Assembly (NCBI RefSeq): GCF_000150275.1
Contig: NW_002060943.1
Span: 6,254,299-6,318,298 of the forward strand
Direction of reading: 5' to 3'
Length of the DNA: 64,000 nt
DNA from: Trichoplax adhaerens
Lineage: Eukaryota > Placozoa > Uniplacotomia > Trichoplacea > Trichoplacidae
Shown here: positions 12,951 to 24,256 of the stretch, piece by piece
Layout of the letters: each line of letters opens with the position of its first letter
Position numbering within the stretch: the first letter of the stretch is position 1
The notes under the pieces: generated by a model
What the model saw: the letters and a program-made list of their open reading frames with translations, nothing else
Databases searched by the model: none
What the model was told of the DNA's origin: nothing
Made by a program: the position numbers and the translations under genes

Positions 12951-15375
12951 GACTCATGGATCGCAGTGGATGGATAGAACAATCTTGGAAGTGGATGAAG
13001 AAAATCTTGTCCGCCAACTAGCACAATCTACGATTGGCTTCAACCTACTGACTGATAATCAATTGTGTAGAATAATTAGAATAGATATCTACTATTATTA
13101 TCTACACGCGTATTACTATACTAGACTCGACAAAAGAATGGACAGCTGTACATCTCATACAATAATATTGGGTTCAATATGGTCAAAAAGTAGATAGTAA
13201 ATGTACTCAGTACATCGTGGATTGGTGTGGAGGACTGGCGTGGTCTTGTCTGCGTACTATGTCCTGTGAGTACAGTACAACGATCGTGCGATGTTGTTGT
13301 CGACACGTCGCACTACATGAAGTTGTCATTCAAACGGGTCAAATGGGCATCAAACTGTCAATCATTCATTCACTCGCACTTTGGCGAGCGAGCGGGTTCA
13401 GGCGCTAACGGTTCAGTATGTAATATGAAGTGAATGAATATGGTAACGTCTATTCTGTACCCATCGTCTCTATTCAATCAATAGTGAGCTATCTTACAAT
13501 CGTATCCAACAAAATAAATTAGTAATTGGTAATTTATTCAATAGACCAATAGCTGCCACGTTGTCAATAAATAAGTCTGGTAGATTCTAATCCTTCAACA
13601 TCATTTTAAACATGACTATCAGTTCACTGGTCAGAATGAAACAGATGAAATCATTACAGCAGTTTTACTTTTTCGTTATCGCCCACCCGTTCTTCCAAGC
13701 AATGACTTATCCCTTTTAAGTGGTTATCAACATACTGTACTGTGACTCAAAATACTTCCGTCTGAATAAGGACTGGTAATGATCGAAACTAGCGTCCTTA
13801 ATTTGAAACATCATTATCAAACATGATAAAACATGATTATCAGTTCACTGGCCAGAATCAAACAGATGCAATCATTACAGCAGTTTTACTTTTTCATCAT
13901 CACCACCCGTTCTACCAACCAATGACTTATCTCTTTTAATTAATTAATTGTGTACCTTAATTGTATATTGATCAATACTTATATTACTATTACTAGTACC
14001 AAGTAAATTTTATTTGATAAAGTTTAGCAGAGTACCCTCTAAGCATATAATATAGATCAGATCATCCATCGAAAAGAGTTAACAGCCCCTAAAATCAAAT
14101 AGTGATAAGCGTCGATTTATCAGATGATAACAACATACTGTGACTCAAAATACTTTCGTCTGAATAAGGAAGGACTGGTAATGATCGAAACTAGCGTCCT
14201 TAATTTGGAGTTTTTTAATAACCGTCAGTCACTCTGATAGAAACCTCTTGACTACATCACTACCCTGGGTCATGAGTTGCAATTTGAAACCGTCATTCTA
14301 CGTGATAGAGGTTTGTAAATTATTCGACCGACAGCAGTTGTTAGTTTCATCTAAATCCTCTGAATGCTTTGCCATTTAGTGTATTGAGAGAAATCCGGTC
14401 AAAACTGTATTCAATTAAGCTATACTACTGTTACGAAATAATACAGTCGTTGTAGACATAGTATCGATAAGATCTATCATATTGAATAAGCCTGTTTATT
14501 CGGTATATTTCTGCAGTTGTTCTGTAATGATGACGATTAAGTCCTAGATAGCATATCTAAGAAAATAAGTTGTTATCTTATTATGAATAAGATAAGATTG
14601 TCGTTAACATTCATGGTATGTCCGTTATTGCACATTACTGGTAATTGTCTCTTATATATAACGGCTCCTAACGCATAATAAAGTTAATTCGGTACTTAAG
14701 CTCTATTGGACTCGTGATTGTTCAGTACTCAAGCCCTACTGGACTATTAAATTATTGTTACGATAGACAAGAAAGTGTAACAACTACATTACAGTACATT
14801 GATTGACTTTCTGTCGATTAACTGATTACCTGTTATAGTAAGTAGCTCTTCCGCGAGAAATGGAATACTGCACGAGTACAACATATCATTTAGGAATATT
14901 GTCATTATAGCAGGTGTAATTTAAGCTACAGTACAATATTTTAAATTTATTTCTTCTTATTAATAAATTATATCGTATAGATGTAAAATTATCACTAATT
15001 TACTGGTCTAATGGCTATTACCGTAGTCTCGGTCATCTCTACAGTAACTCTACAACAAGAATTAAGATGATATAGAAGAATGAAATGAAATTTGTTGCAG
15101 TGCACTTATTAATGTTCTACTATAGTAGCTAAGCTCAGACACCCTTTCAAAATGAGGAGGTAGAGTAGAGATGCATACCGATGTGTAATGATGACTTTTT
15201 TATTGATCATTTACATTTCAATAAAAGCACTACTGTAGCACATTATGAGAATAAGTCTTTGAAGAAATAGTATTGGATTCCTTCTGCAGTTGGTTATCGG
15301 TCGTACGTTCTAGTGCATAGTATCGGTAACAGAGCTCAACAAAACTTCATCATGCAGCAACAGATGATGAAAATT
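12350..15375. repeat. Segmental duplication, copy B
   Basis: This is the counterpart of positions 1-2650. It contains ZIP exon 1, part of intron 1 and about 2.4 kb of 5' flank. Copy B is longer because it carries its own internal duplications: 13606-13690 repeats at 13813-13935 (CAGCAGTTTTACTTTTTC), and 13735-13800 repeats at 14130-14215 (CTGAATAAGGA and GATCGAAACTAGCGTCCTTA). No separate gene is visible in the upstream part. Confidence 0.8.
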
Positions 15376-16040
15376 AAGCAACGACATATCTATGCTTAAG
15401 GTTAAGCACTACAATATACAGTATATGCGTATCAAGTAGTTTTAAATTCTAAAATAAAATCGGCACTGTCAACATCGACCGTACATCATGTAATTCAACA
15501 ATAAGTCTATAGTCTAGGCTATTAAACTGTATGATGTCGCATTTGCCAACCTACTGTAACAGTACCTGGTAGCACATGAATCAGGTTAAACCTTTTCGCT
15601 TGCTATACGTACAGTAGTATAGAGGAATATCATCTACGGTAATAAAAAGTGCATGGCATGCTACATCAACCACAATAATAGAATTAATGTTTAATTTGAT
15701 ATTATGAGCCTTCTCAACTTAATGAGTAAAAATAAAGTATTGATAAGAAGATTTAATAATGTCAATAACTTGAACAACTTTGCCTGATTCTGCGGTACAA
15801 GTCCTCGGAGATTGATTACACCTACATTATTATGTCATTGTGCAAAATTTGTACTGCTATCAAAAACGATCTTAGTGTATCTTTAAGTTTTGTCTTCTTT
15901 TAACCTAAGATCGACCACCACTTATCTTCTGTTTAATTTTACTCGTAGATAGGTAGGCGACGTCAGTTTGTAAGAATAGATAAATTTAAGAATGTACATC
16001 AAAGTATTGAGATACAATCAAAGAAAGAGTGAAACTCTAT
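15376..16040. other. Intergenic DNA between ZIP and H6PD genes
   Basis: No exon seen. The right portion should contain the 3' UTR of the minus-strand H6PD gene. Confidence 0.55.
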
Positions 16041-18461
16041 CTATGGTAATGCAACATAGTCAATAAACCACTTAAACCGATCATCAGAAATCTTAATACC
16101 GGTAACTGGGTAGCGATGAATATCTATAATGCCACTTTTGATAGCGCTTACAATGACTTGCTTTCTTTTACCAAGTATTAATGCTGAAATTGTACGCGCT
16201 TTATTTAGCAGTGAAAACGTCATAGTTATCCTCGCAGAATCAGCGTAATCCTTTTTCACTAAAGCTACGAAGTTGTTTGCCTCAATCGTATGCAGGAAAC
16301 CTGGAAAAAGTGAAGCTATGTGTCCATCCGATCCAACTCCAAGGACAATATAATCAAAAATAGATTCATTCATAACACTTCTTATTTCTTGTTCATAGTA
16401 ACTGGAATCACAAAAGCCAGTATGTTGATTAGCAATTGCAGGGTGAATATTATAGTATGGAACGTCAATATAGCGTAGTAAATGATCATGAAGGGACTTG
16501 AAATTCGATCTACTATCCAATACTGGCACGCAACGCTCATCAACTATCCAGATGTGCCATTTCGACCAGGATATTCGGCTGCCTAAGGAAGCCAACTTTT
16601 GAAAGAGAGGTATTGGCGTGGATCCACCTGGGAAGGCAACGTGAAAAACATTTCTATTGCGGATAGCAACAGTTGCAGACAATAAAATATCGTTGACGAG
16701 ATTGTCTATAACTGCATCTGGAGAACCTCGAATTAACGTCTGATTTCGAAAACCTTGATTTATAATATCGAATGGATGATTCCCGTCTTTCGAATACAAA
16801 TTTTTGACCCGATTCTTGCAATCATAAGTAAATCTGTCAGCAAATGCAATCTGATCTTTATGAAATATAAATCTTAACGTTTGGCTGTTATCTTCTTTAT
16901 CGTATAATCTAGGTATAATTACGTCGGCGTGGTGTACTAGTGGAGTCCACAAAGTCCACGATAAGATTAGATTCTTCGTAGATATAAACATGTCTTGTCT
17001 ACCTTTAAAAACAGCATCAACAACAACTGTATAAGCATCTGGGTTGATTTTCGGACTACGAACATAATAATCAGATATGCGAACACCCAAAGAATCACCA
17101 GAATTAATAGTAGGATTGGTTGAATACCAATCGGGTCGTAAAATTGGCCGTGGTAGTAGTTTAGAAGTGACTTCTGCTGAGATTCCTAAAGAACCCCCTT
17201 GGATATTGAAAATAACTTCAGCAGTAGGACAGTTTACTTCATTGTTCAGACAGTAAAGACCATCTTTAAAAACTACTCTTACGTAAGCTGTCCTTTCAGT
17301 CAGTTCTTTACCTGCAACCATAATGATAGGAACATCTCTCCATCGTGAATTATCTACTTGTAATAATACCGCAGCAAATGTAGAAGCATTACTTCTTTTC
17401 GTTATATCTTTGAAATCTTGCCTTAAATGTGATATATAGTCCTTATATTGTCCCACAATTACATTATCAGGTCCTAAATTTTTCACCTTCTCCAACAAAT
17501 CCGCTTTCAATTGCAGTAGATCACTTGGGTTGTAAGCCATTTGATGACCTGGTAATTCCATACAAACCAAGGCCAGTATTTCTGTCAAGTGGTTTTGCAT
17601 GACATCACGTATAACTCCATATGAGTTATAAAATTCGGTTCTTTCGGCACAATTTTCCTCTTCCTTCATAACGATTTCTATCCTGCTTATGTAATCTCGA
17701 TTCCACAGTGGTTCATACAATGGTAAATTTTCCATCCTGAATTGTAAAACTTGATCAACCCCGACTTTACCTAAGTAATGATCGACCAAATAGATTTGAT
17801 GTTCGTCAAAATAGCGTTGTAACTCATTTGTCAAGTCTTTAGATGTTTGTAAATCTTGACCGAAAGGTTTCTCAAAAACTACACGTATCCATGTTTTACT
17901 CTCTTGGTCAGGTCTACAATGATTACTGATATAGGATGCAATACGCGAGTATGCAAACGGAGGTACCGATAGATAAAATATCCTACCATATTCCAATATC
18001 GACTCTTTCATTGCTTCCTGATTGATTTTTTTGCAAAGGTTTGCATAATCCTTTTCACTTTTAAGTTGTACATACTGACAATTGCTTAAAAATTTTTGCA
18101 CTTTCTCATCTTCTCCAGATTTGTCGAATTGAAAAATATTTCCAAGTATCTGATCAAGCAATTTGTCGCCCTCATGTGCAGGATTACGAGCAGCTCCATA
18201 AAATTTTAGCTGGTACTTTTCTTCGCTTTGATTAATGCTTTTATATAGGTTAAAGAGACTCTTCCAAAGATATTTTTGAGCTAAATTACCGGTAGCACCG
18301 ACAAGAACTACGTTCGTTCTTGAAGCTTTTTCAGTACTCGAGCTGACTTTTATTAAACAGGCGGAGATAAATAGCCAAAGAAATATGTTTCGATGCCTAA
18401 CTATTATCGAAGAATTAGTCATTTTAATAACGTAAATTGGAAGGGCTAAGCAATTGTACAA
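16041..18461 (-). CDS. H6PD: Hexose-6-phosphate dehydrogenase / 6-phosphogluconolactonase, ER bifunctional enzyme
   Basis: One uninterrupted frame of 806 codons encodes both domains of animal H6PD (human protein 791 aa). In the ER lumen this enzyme oxidises glucose-6-phosphate with NADP and hydrolyses the lactone, supplying luminal NADPH. A hydrophobic signal segment lies at residues 25-42. The dehydrogenase domain shows a nucleotide loop GATGNLAQKYLW (55-66), EKPFG (197-201) and the substrate motif DHYLGK (227-232). The lactonase domain begins near 573 with FPGGSTP (about 610), WIVDERCVP (about 637) and GVGSDGHIASLFPG (about 708). The loop has Asn where many members have Asp (GATGDLA). A second in-frame ATG at 18422 (residue 14) gives a more typical signal peptide and may be the real start. 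It has no introns, unlike most of its neighbours. Confidence 0.95.
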   Translation of the reverse strand: MYNCLALPIYVIKMTNSSIIVRHRNIFLWLFISACLIKVSSSTEKASRTNVVLVGATGNLAQKYLWKSLFNLYKSINQSEEKYQLKFYGAARNPAHEGDKLLDQILGNIFQFDKSGEDEKVQKFLSNCQYVQLKSEKDYANLCKKINQEAMKESILEYGRIFYLSVPPFAYSRIASYISNHCRPDQESKTWIRVVFEKPFGQDLQTSKDLTNELQRYFDEHQIYLVDHYLGKVGVDQVLQFRMENLPLYEPLWNRDYISRIEIVMKEEENCAERTEFYNSYGVIRDVMQNHLTEILALVCMELPGHQMAYNPSDLLQLKADLLEKVKNLGPDNVIVGQYKDYISHLRQDFKDITKRSNASTFAAVLLQVDNSRWRDVPIIMVAGKELTERTAYVRVVFKDGLYCLNNEVNCPTAEVIFNIQGGSLGISAEVTSKLLPRPILRPDWYSTNPTINSGDSLGVRISDYYVRSPKINPDAYTVVVDAVFKGRQDMFISTKNLILSWTLWTPLVHHADVIIPRLYDKEDNSQTLRFIFHKDQIAFADRFTYDCKNRVKNLYSKDGNHPFDIINQGFRNQTLIRGSPDAVIDNLVNDILLSATVAIRNRNVFHVAFPGGSTPIPLFQKLASLGSRISWSKWHIWIVDERCVPVLDSRSNFKSLHDHLLRYIDVPYYNIHPAIANQHTGFCDSSYYEQEIRSVMNESIFDYIVLGVGSDGHIASLFPGFLHTIEANNFVALVKKDYADSARITMTFSLLNKARTISALILGKRKQVIVSAIKSGIIDIHRYPVTGIKISDDRFKWFIDYVALP

Positions 18462-20670
18462 GGCGACATATTAATCCCCAACCAGCTGAAGTCAAAATGT
18501 GCAATTTCGATTTGCTGCGTCTTACGTATGGACGTAGAGTACAGCACACTATTACGTAGCTGTACTGTACTTCTATACTGGACGTTGATGTCGAGTTCGT
18601 ATCATACCGTACTGTACTATACGATCGTAAGTATCCTGTAGTGTAGTCTGTTTGGTCTTAGTGAGATGCAGTTTCATCTAGCTGTTGCTATTTCACGTTA
18701 ATGGCTAGCACGAGAGTAGTAACTGAGATTCAACAACTAGAAGTATTTTTGATCAACGATAATATTGATTGTCCACATCTTTGATGTGCCTTGTCCGCAC
18801 ATTGCATCAGTTAGAGGTTCTGACTCAATTCAAATACTGTCATTGCAGCTTGTAGTGATACACCCATATTGGATTATACGGATAGCTATATTTGATATAG
18901 TTAGGTTGCTTTGAATAGATATTACCGTGAAGCTAATATTAGATGATTGCTAACTACTATGTTGGAAATTGGTGATGACTAATAATAGCCAGTGGACTAA
19001 TTATAGTACGAGATTGATGTAGCTAGAAACACTGTAGTTCTTAAGATGCCCTTCCGAGAAAGGGCCTAGACGCTAATAGAAGAGTAGTGATATCTTCAGT
19101 AGAATGATTTCGATTGCAGAAAATAATAATGTACCATTAGAGAAAAAGTATTTTGTTTGATGACTCATGTCTGATTGTAGATTAATCAAGTTGTCGTAAA
19201 TGGATTGAACGAAATATGCATAAGAACTGCAGAGATGAGCTCACAGAGGAGAAGAGGCTTCGCTTCGCTTTGAGCTCGGAATACTTTCGATTTTAGACTA
19301 GATTCTTGTAGGAATTAACTATTGCCCTACTATTCCTAAAACCTTGCAATTAAAGCCTTTTAGAAAATACCATTTGACTAAGATAGTTATTGTGGGACGC
19401 ATTTATTACATAGCTATTTGAATGTTTCCATCTAGTCTAGGTATGCAGTCCATTGCCTGTCAATGTCAACTGACAGTAAATCGACACACTGTAAAATACA
19501 CAATAATTCATGAACAAATCGAAGATGAGCATGCAAATTTTGGAGAAATAAACATTTACAATCGATTACCAGGCCAACATTAATCTCTTACGATAATTAT
19601 TTTATTTAATGGCTTTATAATAAACAGTGTGACAAATAAAGCAATTGCTGGGCAGAGTCCAGTAATCCCACTTTTGACTTCCTATATAAGTTCCAGGGTT
19701 ACTTACACGATAAAGACTCAGGAACTAGTTAAAGTAACTGCATTTAGTGATGGGAAATCCCGTCACTGGGATTTCGCGGCTAAAAAAAAGCGTCGGTTAT
19801 ATCCGTCACTGGGATTACAAGACCGAAAAAAGTGTCGGTAATACCCGTCACTGGGACTACAGGAAACAAAAAAGTGTTGGTAATTACCGTCATCTGGGAT
19901 TCAATAGCTGTCTTCTATTTAAATTTCATTTCTCCTCTGTGCTTTTCTCAACTTGCAATTGCAGTAAAACTATTATTTACAAAACGCAGGTAAACGATTC
20001 ACCATGGCAGTTATACAATAAGATTCGCCCCTTTACTTTATTGATGATTATGTTGAGGTCAAATATCAATAATTATAATTACAATTTCTTTATTCGAATC
20101 GGCTAATAATGAATGGGCTAAATATATTGAAAGTATGGTCTAAAAGCTATTATGCGCTGAATGAAACTCATAATGACGATTAATTAATTATCCGTAAATG
20201 ATTACTATTTCCATGTACTTACAGTATGCAGTAGAAAGTTCCGAAAGTAAAATTGAAATGGAGTATCGCTTGAAATCATAATACATTGCTAATGCAACCT
20301 AAAACTATCGAATTGATTACCGTATTTATTTATAGCTTACATTATACTTTGCAATATTATGTACTTTACTTAGATTGTAACTACAATATGTCTTGTCGAG
20401 TCCATAATATCATACGGCTTACTATAAGTAGTGGTGCACTTGTATAACTCGTGCATTCTTCAATTCTTATCCCATTGCATGTCTGACGATTGTCTACCTT
20501 GTCCTATTCCTGCCCAGAGCACGCTTATGGTCTCCTCTACGTCTGAATAAAGGATTTCTTCTTCGTTTAGAATCTCTCTCGTATCATACTAAGGGTATAC
20601 CTATCTAATTAAAGTAACACTTAAAACCCCTTCATACTACATACATTACGTAATATAATGATGCTATCAT
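18462..20670. other. Intergenic DNA between H6PD and the first M20 gene
   Basis: No gene supported. It contains the H6PD 5' flank on the left, a 43-bp tandem repeat at 19745-19902, and TACTGTA words. Open frames at 19629-20106 only read through the repeat. Confidence 0.55.
19745..19902. repeat. Short tandem repeat, four units of about 43 bp
   Basis: CCGTCACTGGGATT-type units begin at 19760, 19803, 19845 and 19887, spaced 43, 42 and 42 bp. The spacer is an A-rich run followed by GTGTCGGTAAT or a close variant. The last unit is the most diverged (CATCTGGGATT). Confidence 0.88.
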
Positions 20671-21870
20671 TTATTGACTAGTACTGGCTATAAATTCTTG
20701 TTTGATTTGGACTTGTAGATCACGGCTGGACATGACATCAATACACGTCATTGCCATGGACTTTGCAGCAATGATCGTTTGTCGATGAGCTTGTTCTGTA
20801 GATGCTGCTACAGCAAATTCACGTGTATGATTACCTCCTTTGGTTTCAATTGAATATGTTGGATGAATAGAAGGTACAACTCGCGATACGTTTCCCATAT
20901 CAGTTGAGCCAAGCATCTTTTGCTTTTGCTCGGCTCGCGACGGAAACTCAATACCTAAACTCTTGGCGTTATTTTCATACAAATCTACCAGGTGTAAATT
21001 GTTGATAACAGATCTATAATGATCACCACAGATACCTTCGTGAACTATATCAACTTTACAGCCGGTTGCTTGGGCTGCACTTTGGAAACAATTTTTGCAT
21101 TTTTGTTGTAGTATTTGCAACTCAGAATCAGATGGAGCTCTAAATCGGTATTCTAATTTAGCTCTATCTGGAATGATATTAGTTTTAATACCTCCTTCAG
21201 TTACAATGCCATGAACTCGCCATGTCGGTTTAAATTGTTGACGCAACGTAGAGATATTAACATAAGCTTGCACAGCAGCATCAAGGGCGTTAATCCCTTC
21301 CCAGGGTGAACCTGCTGCGTGTGCAGCCTTTCCTTCGAAAGTTATCTTGAAAGACATAGCTGAATAGATGCTGGCATAGCTAGCATCATAAGGAGATGGA
21401 TGAACCATCATAGCGATATCGACATCATCGAAACAACCTTCTTCCACCATTTTAATCTTACCGCCACCACCTTCTTCTGCTGGTGTACCGTAAACGATAA
21501 GTTGACCTAGATCGGTTTGGCTCGTTTCCAAAGCGGCTTTAATACCGATTGCGGCTCCTATTCCTGCTTCGGCAATTAAATTGTGACCACATGCATGCCC
21601 AATTTCGGGCAAGGCATCATATTCACAAATAACACACATCTTGGGTCCCTTCCCACGTGAAAACGTAGCACGAAAAGAAGTAGGTAGAGGGTAACTCCGT
21701 TGAACTTGGAAACCTTCTTTTTCTAAATAGTTTGTTAATAAATCGTGTGATTTAAATTCCTTATATGCTAGTTCAGGATTTTTGTGTAGCTGTTGATTTA
21801 TTTCCAATAGTTGTTGATTTTTTTCATCTATAGCTTGTATAGCTACTTTTTTCAGTTCTTCAGCTGACAT
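20671..21870 (-). CDS. M20-family amidohydrolase, PM20D2-like (paralog 1)
   Basis: An intronless 399-aa protein of the M20 zinc aminoacylase/peptidase family. The metal-centre motifs are visible: EYDALPEIGHACGHNLIAE (83-101), PAEEGGGG (130-137), a MMVHP loop, the dimerisation-domain block GKAAHAAGSPWEGINALDAA, and the C-terminal GSTDMGN with NHT. The GHACGHNLIAE signature and the STD-GNVS block match vertebrate PM20D2, a cytosolic dipeptidase acting on beta-alanyl-lysine and related dipeptides. The substrate here is inferred. There is no signal peptide, so it is probably cytosolic. It lies head to head with paralog 2, with 1.18 kb between the starts, so a shared control region is possible. 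Confidence 0.93.
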   Translation of the reverse strand: MSAEELKKVAIQAIDEKNQQLLEINQQLHKNPELAYKEFKSHDLLTNYLEKEGFQVQRSYPLPTSFRATFSRGKGPKMCVICEYDALPEIGHACGHNLIAEAGIGAAIGIKAALETSQTDLGQLIVYGTPAEEGGGGKIKMVEEGCFDDVDIAMMVHPSPYDASYASIYSAMSFKITFEGKAAHAAGSPWEGINALDAAVQAYVNISTLRQQFKPTWRVHGIVTEGGIKTNIIPDRAKLEYRFRAPSDSELQILQQKCKNCFQSAAQATGCKVDIVHEGICGDHYRSVINNLHLVDLYENNAKSLGIEFPSRAEQKQKMLGSTDMGNVSRVVPSIHPTYSIETKGGNHTREFAVAASTEQAHRQTIIAAKSMAMTCIDVMSSRDLQVQIKQEFIASTSQ

Positions 21871-23050
21871 ATTTAACGCAATATTTTCAATCCTCTAAAA
21901 AAAATTTTATAGCATTAAATTTGAACAAATACATTCAAGCAGGTTAGAGTAATTTCAATAGAAACTTTAAGCTTTTACTTTTCCTTTAAATAAAAAGGTT
22001 AACAATCCTACAAATAGAGAGATTACTTGATAGATTAAAGCTTAAAATTTGATTTATAGCAGAGACATACATAGAATAGATGATCTTGAACTATTTCAAC
22101 TTACTTAATGAAATGTAGTCAACAACGGCAAAAGTTATATTATGGTCATAGTGAGACTTCTTACGGAGTTAGTATGCCCAATGCAATTCATTCAAAGTTC
22201 ATAAATTCTCAAGCAAACACTAAGAAGTTTACTTCCTAGCCTAGGGTAATATGCCTATAGGAACTATATTGTACCTGCAAATAATTGATATGTTAATTAA
22301 TTGTATTTAATTAATCTGTTCAATGTATAACAAATGCATATAAGAGACCCACGGGTGTCCAAATAAATGCTTAATAATACAAAAAAATTGAAAATCACAA
22401 GACTGTCATGCCCAGTTCATAACATCATGCTTTAATTGACTTCAATTTATAAATAAAATATGCTAGGGTTTACTTTAAGATGATAAGGATGGGGGATAAG
22501 TACATATATTAAATCACACCGATATCATCATACTCGTACACTGTTTACTTTATACAGTATCTTACAGAATGATCGTGATGCTCTCTCTATTACACTACTT
22601 CATCGACTATAGCATTGACAGTATATACAATCACCACGGCACAAAATCTATAACCAGGGGAGTGCCAGCAGTGCTGTCAATTGAATAATCTAATCGAAAA
22701 CTCCTCAATAAGTGCATATCCTGCCATCTGACTTTATTGTGAGCTGGTGTGCATAGGCAGGTAATTTGGACTCACAATGCATTTCAACTTGTAATCCTTT
22801 GATACATATCCTTGACATCCTTATACCACATCATTAGAATGTTGCAATAACATATTTTTGTCAGATCAAAATCATCTCTGACCCCATGTTATTTATTCTA
22901 CACTAGCTGTAAAGACGAAATTTGAATTTTATGTTCTTTATATCTAATGGTACATAGAATACTAACTACGTACGCTTATTCTAATTTCCCAGTCAGGTTA
23001 AGAATCAGTAATTCAAGGCACTTGCATCTATAAGATATTTTATTGTCGAA
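21871..23050. promoter_or_regulatory. Divergent intergenic region between M20 paralogs 1 and 2
   Basis: 1.18 kb separating two start codons that point away from each other. It should hold both promoters. No particular element was recognised, and the call as a control region rests on gene orientation only. Confidence 0.4.
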
Positions 23051-24256
23051 ATGTCGATTGAAGAGTTAAAAAAAATTGCGATACAAGCCATCGACGACAA
23101 AGATCGTCAATTATTCGATGTAAACCAACAAATTCATAAAAATCCCGAACTATGCTTCGAAGAATTCAAAGCACATGATGTATTAACAAATTTCTTAGAA
23201 AAAGAAGGTTTCCAAGTTGATCGAGGCTATTTTATGCCAACAGCATTTCGCGCTGTATTTTCACGTGGTAAAAAAGGACCCAAGATGTGCGTTCTTTGTG
23301 AGTATGATGCTTTGCCTGAGATTGGGCATGCTTGCGGTCATAATTTGATTGCTGAAGCAGGAATTGCAGCTGCCATCGGTATTAAAGCTGCCATGGAATC
23401 AAGCCAAAACGATCTAGGACACATTGTAGTTTATGGCACACCGGCAGAAGAAGGTGGTGGAGGCAAGATTAAAATGATAAAAGAAGGTTGCTTTGATGAT
23501 ATTGATGTTGCTATGATGGTGCATCCATGTCCCTTTGATGCAGGATTTGTTTCTATACTATCACTGATGGAAATGACAGTAACATACGAAGGGAAAAATG
23601 CTCATGCATCGGGCTACCCGTGGGAAGGTGTTAATGCACTGGATGCAGCCGTACAGGCTTACGTCAATATATCGACATTGCGTCAACAATTTAAGCCATC
23701 ATGGCGTGTTCATGGGGTTATCAGTAACGGAGGCGTTAAATCTAACATAATTCCTTCTAAATCACAGCTAATATACTATATTAGAGCTCCTAGCGCTACT
23801 GAATTGAAACTATTGAAGGGAAAATGTGAGAACTGCTTCCATAGTGCCGCACAAGCAACAGGATGCAAAGTGAAAATTGAGTACGACGTAGAAAATATTG
23901 AAGACTGTTATGCTGCATTGAAGAATAATGTTCATCTTGTCCACTTGTACAAAAAGAATGCTACCAGTTTAGGGATTAAATTTTTGCCGCTAGATGAGGA
24001 AGCCAATCTGCCATCAGGTTCAACTGATATGGGAAATGTCTCATGGGAGGTTCCGTCCATTCATCCTTTATACAAAATTGATACCGAAGCTGCTAACCAT
24101 ACTCCTGAATTCACAAATGCTACATGCACCGAACAAGCGCATCAGCAGACTCTAATTGCAGCTAAATCAATGGCAATGACAACTCTTGATGCTTTAACGA
24201 ATGCTGATATTTTAAGACAAATTAAAGAAGAATTTAGTAAAAGCGTTAATCATTAA
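23051..24256 (+). CDS. M20-family amidohydrolase, PM20D2-like (paralog 2)
   Basis: An intronless 401-aa paralog of the genes at 20671 and 25799, alignable along its full length. It keeps EYDALPEIGHACGHNLIAE, PAEEGGGG, the MMVHP loop, NAHASGYPWEGVNALDAA and SGSTDMGN. Differences from paralog 1 include an extra Lys near residue 75, an Ile-Glu insertion region near 285, and GNVSWEV in place of GNVSRVV. It is encoded on the opposite strand to both relatives, so an inversion accompanied duplication. Cytosolic dipeptidase or amidohydrolase activity is inferred from the family. Confidence 0.93.
   Translation: MSIEELKKIAIQAIDDKDRQLFDVNQQIHKNPELCFEEFKAHDVLTNFLEKEGFQVDRGYFMPTAFRAVFSRGKKGPKMCVLCEYDALPEIGHACGHNLIAEAGIAAAIGIKAAMESSQNDLGHIVVYGTPAEEGGGGKIKMIKEGCFDDIDVAMMVHPCPFDAGFVSILSLMEMTVTYEGKNAHASGYPWEGVNALDAAVQAYVNISTLRQQFKPSWRVHGVISNGGVKSNIIPSKSQLIYYIRAPSATELKLLKGKCENCFHSAAQATGCKVKIEYDVENIEDCYAALKNNVHLVHLYKKNATSLGIKFLPLDEEANLPSGSTDMGNVSWEVPSIHPLYKIDTEAANHTPEFTNATCTEQAHQQTLIAAKSMAMTTLDALTNADILRQIKEEFSKSVNH

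Noticed and set aside
19747-20106. 119-codon plus-strand frame
   Set aside because: Reads through the 43-bp tandem repeat and then into AT-rich DNA. No domain or codon bias.
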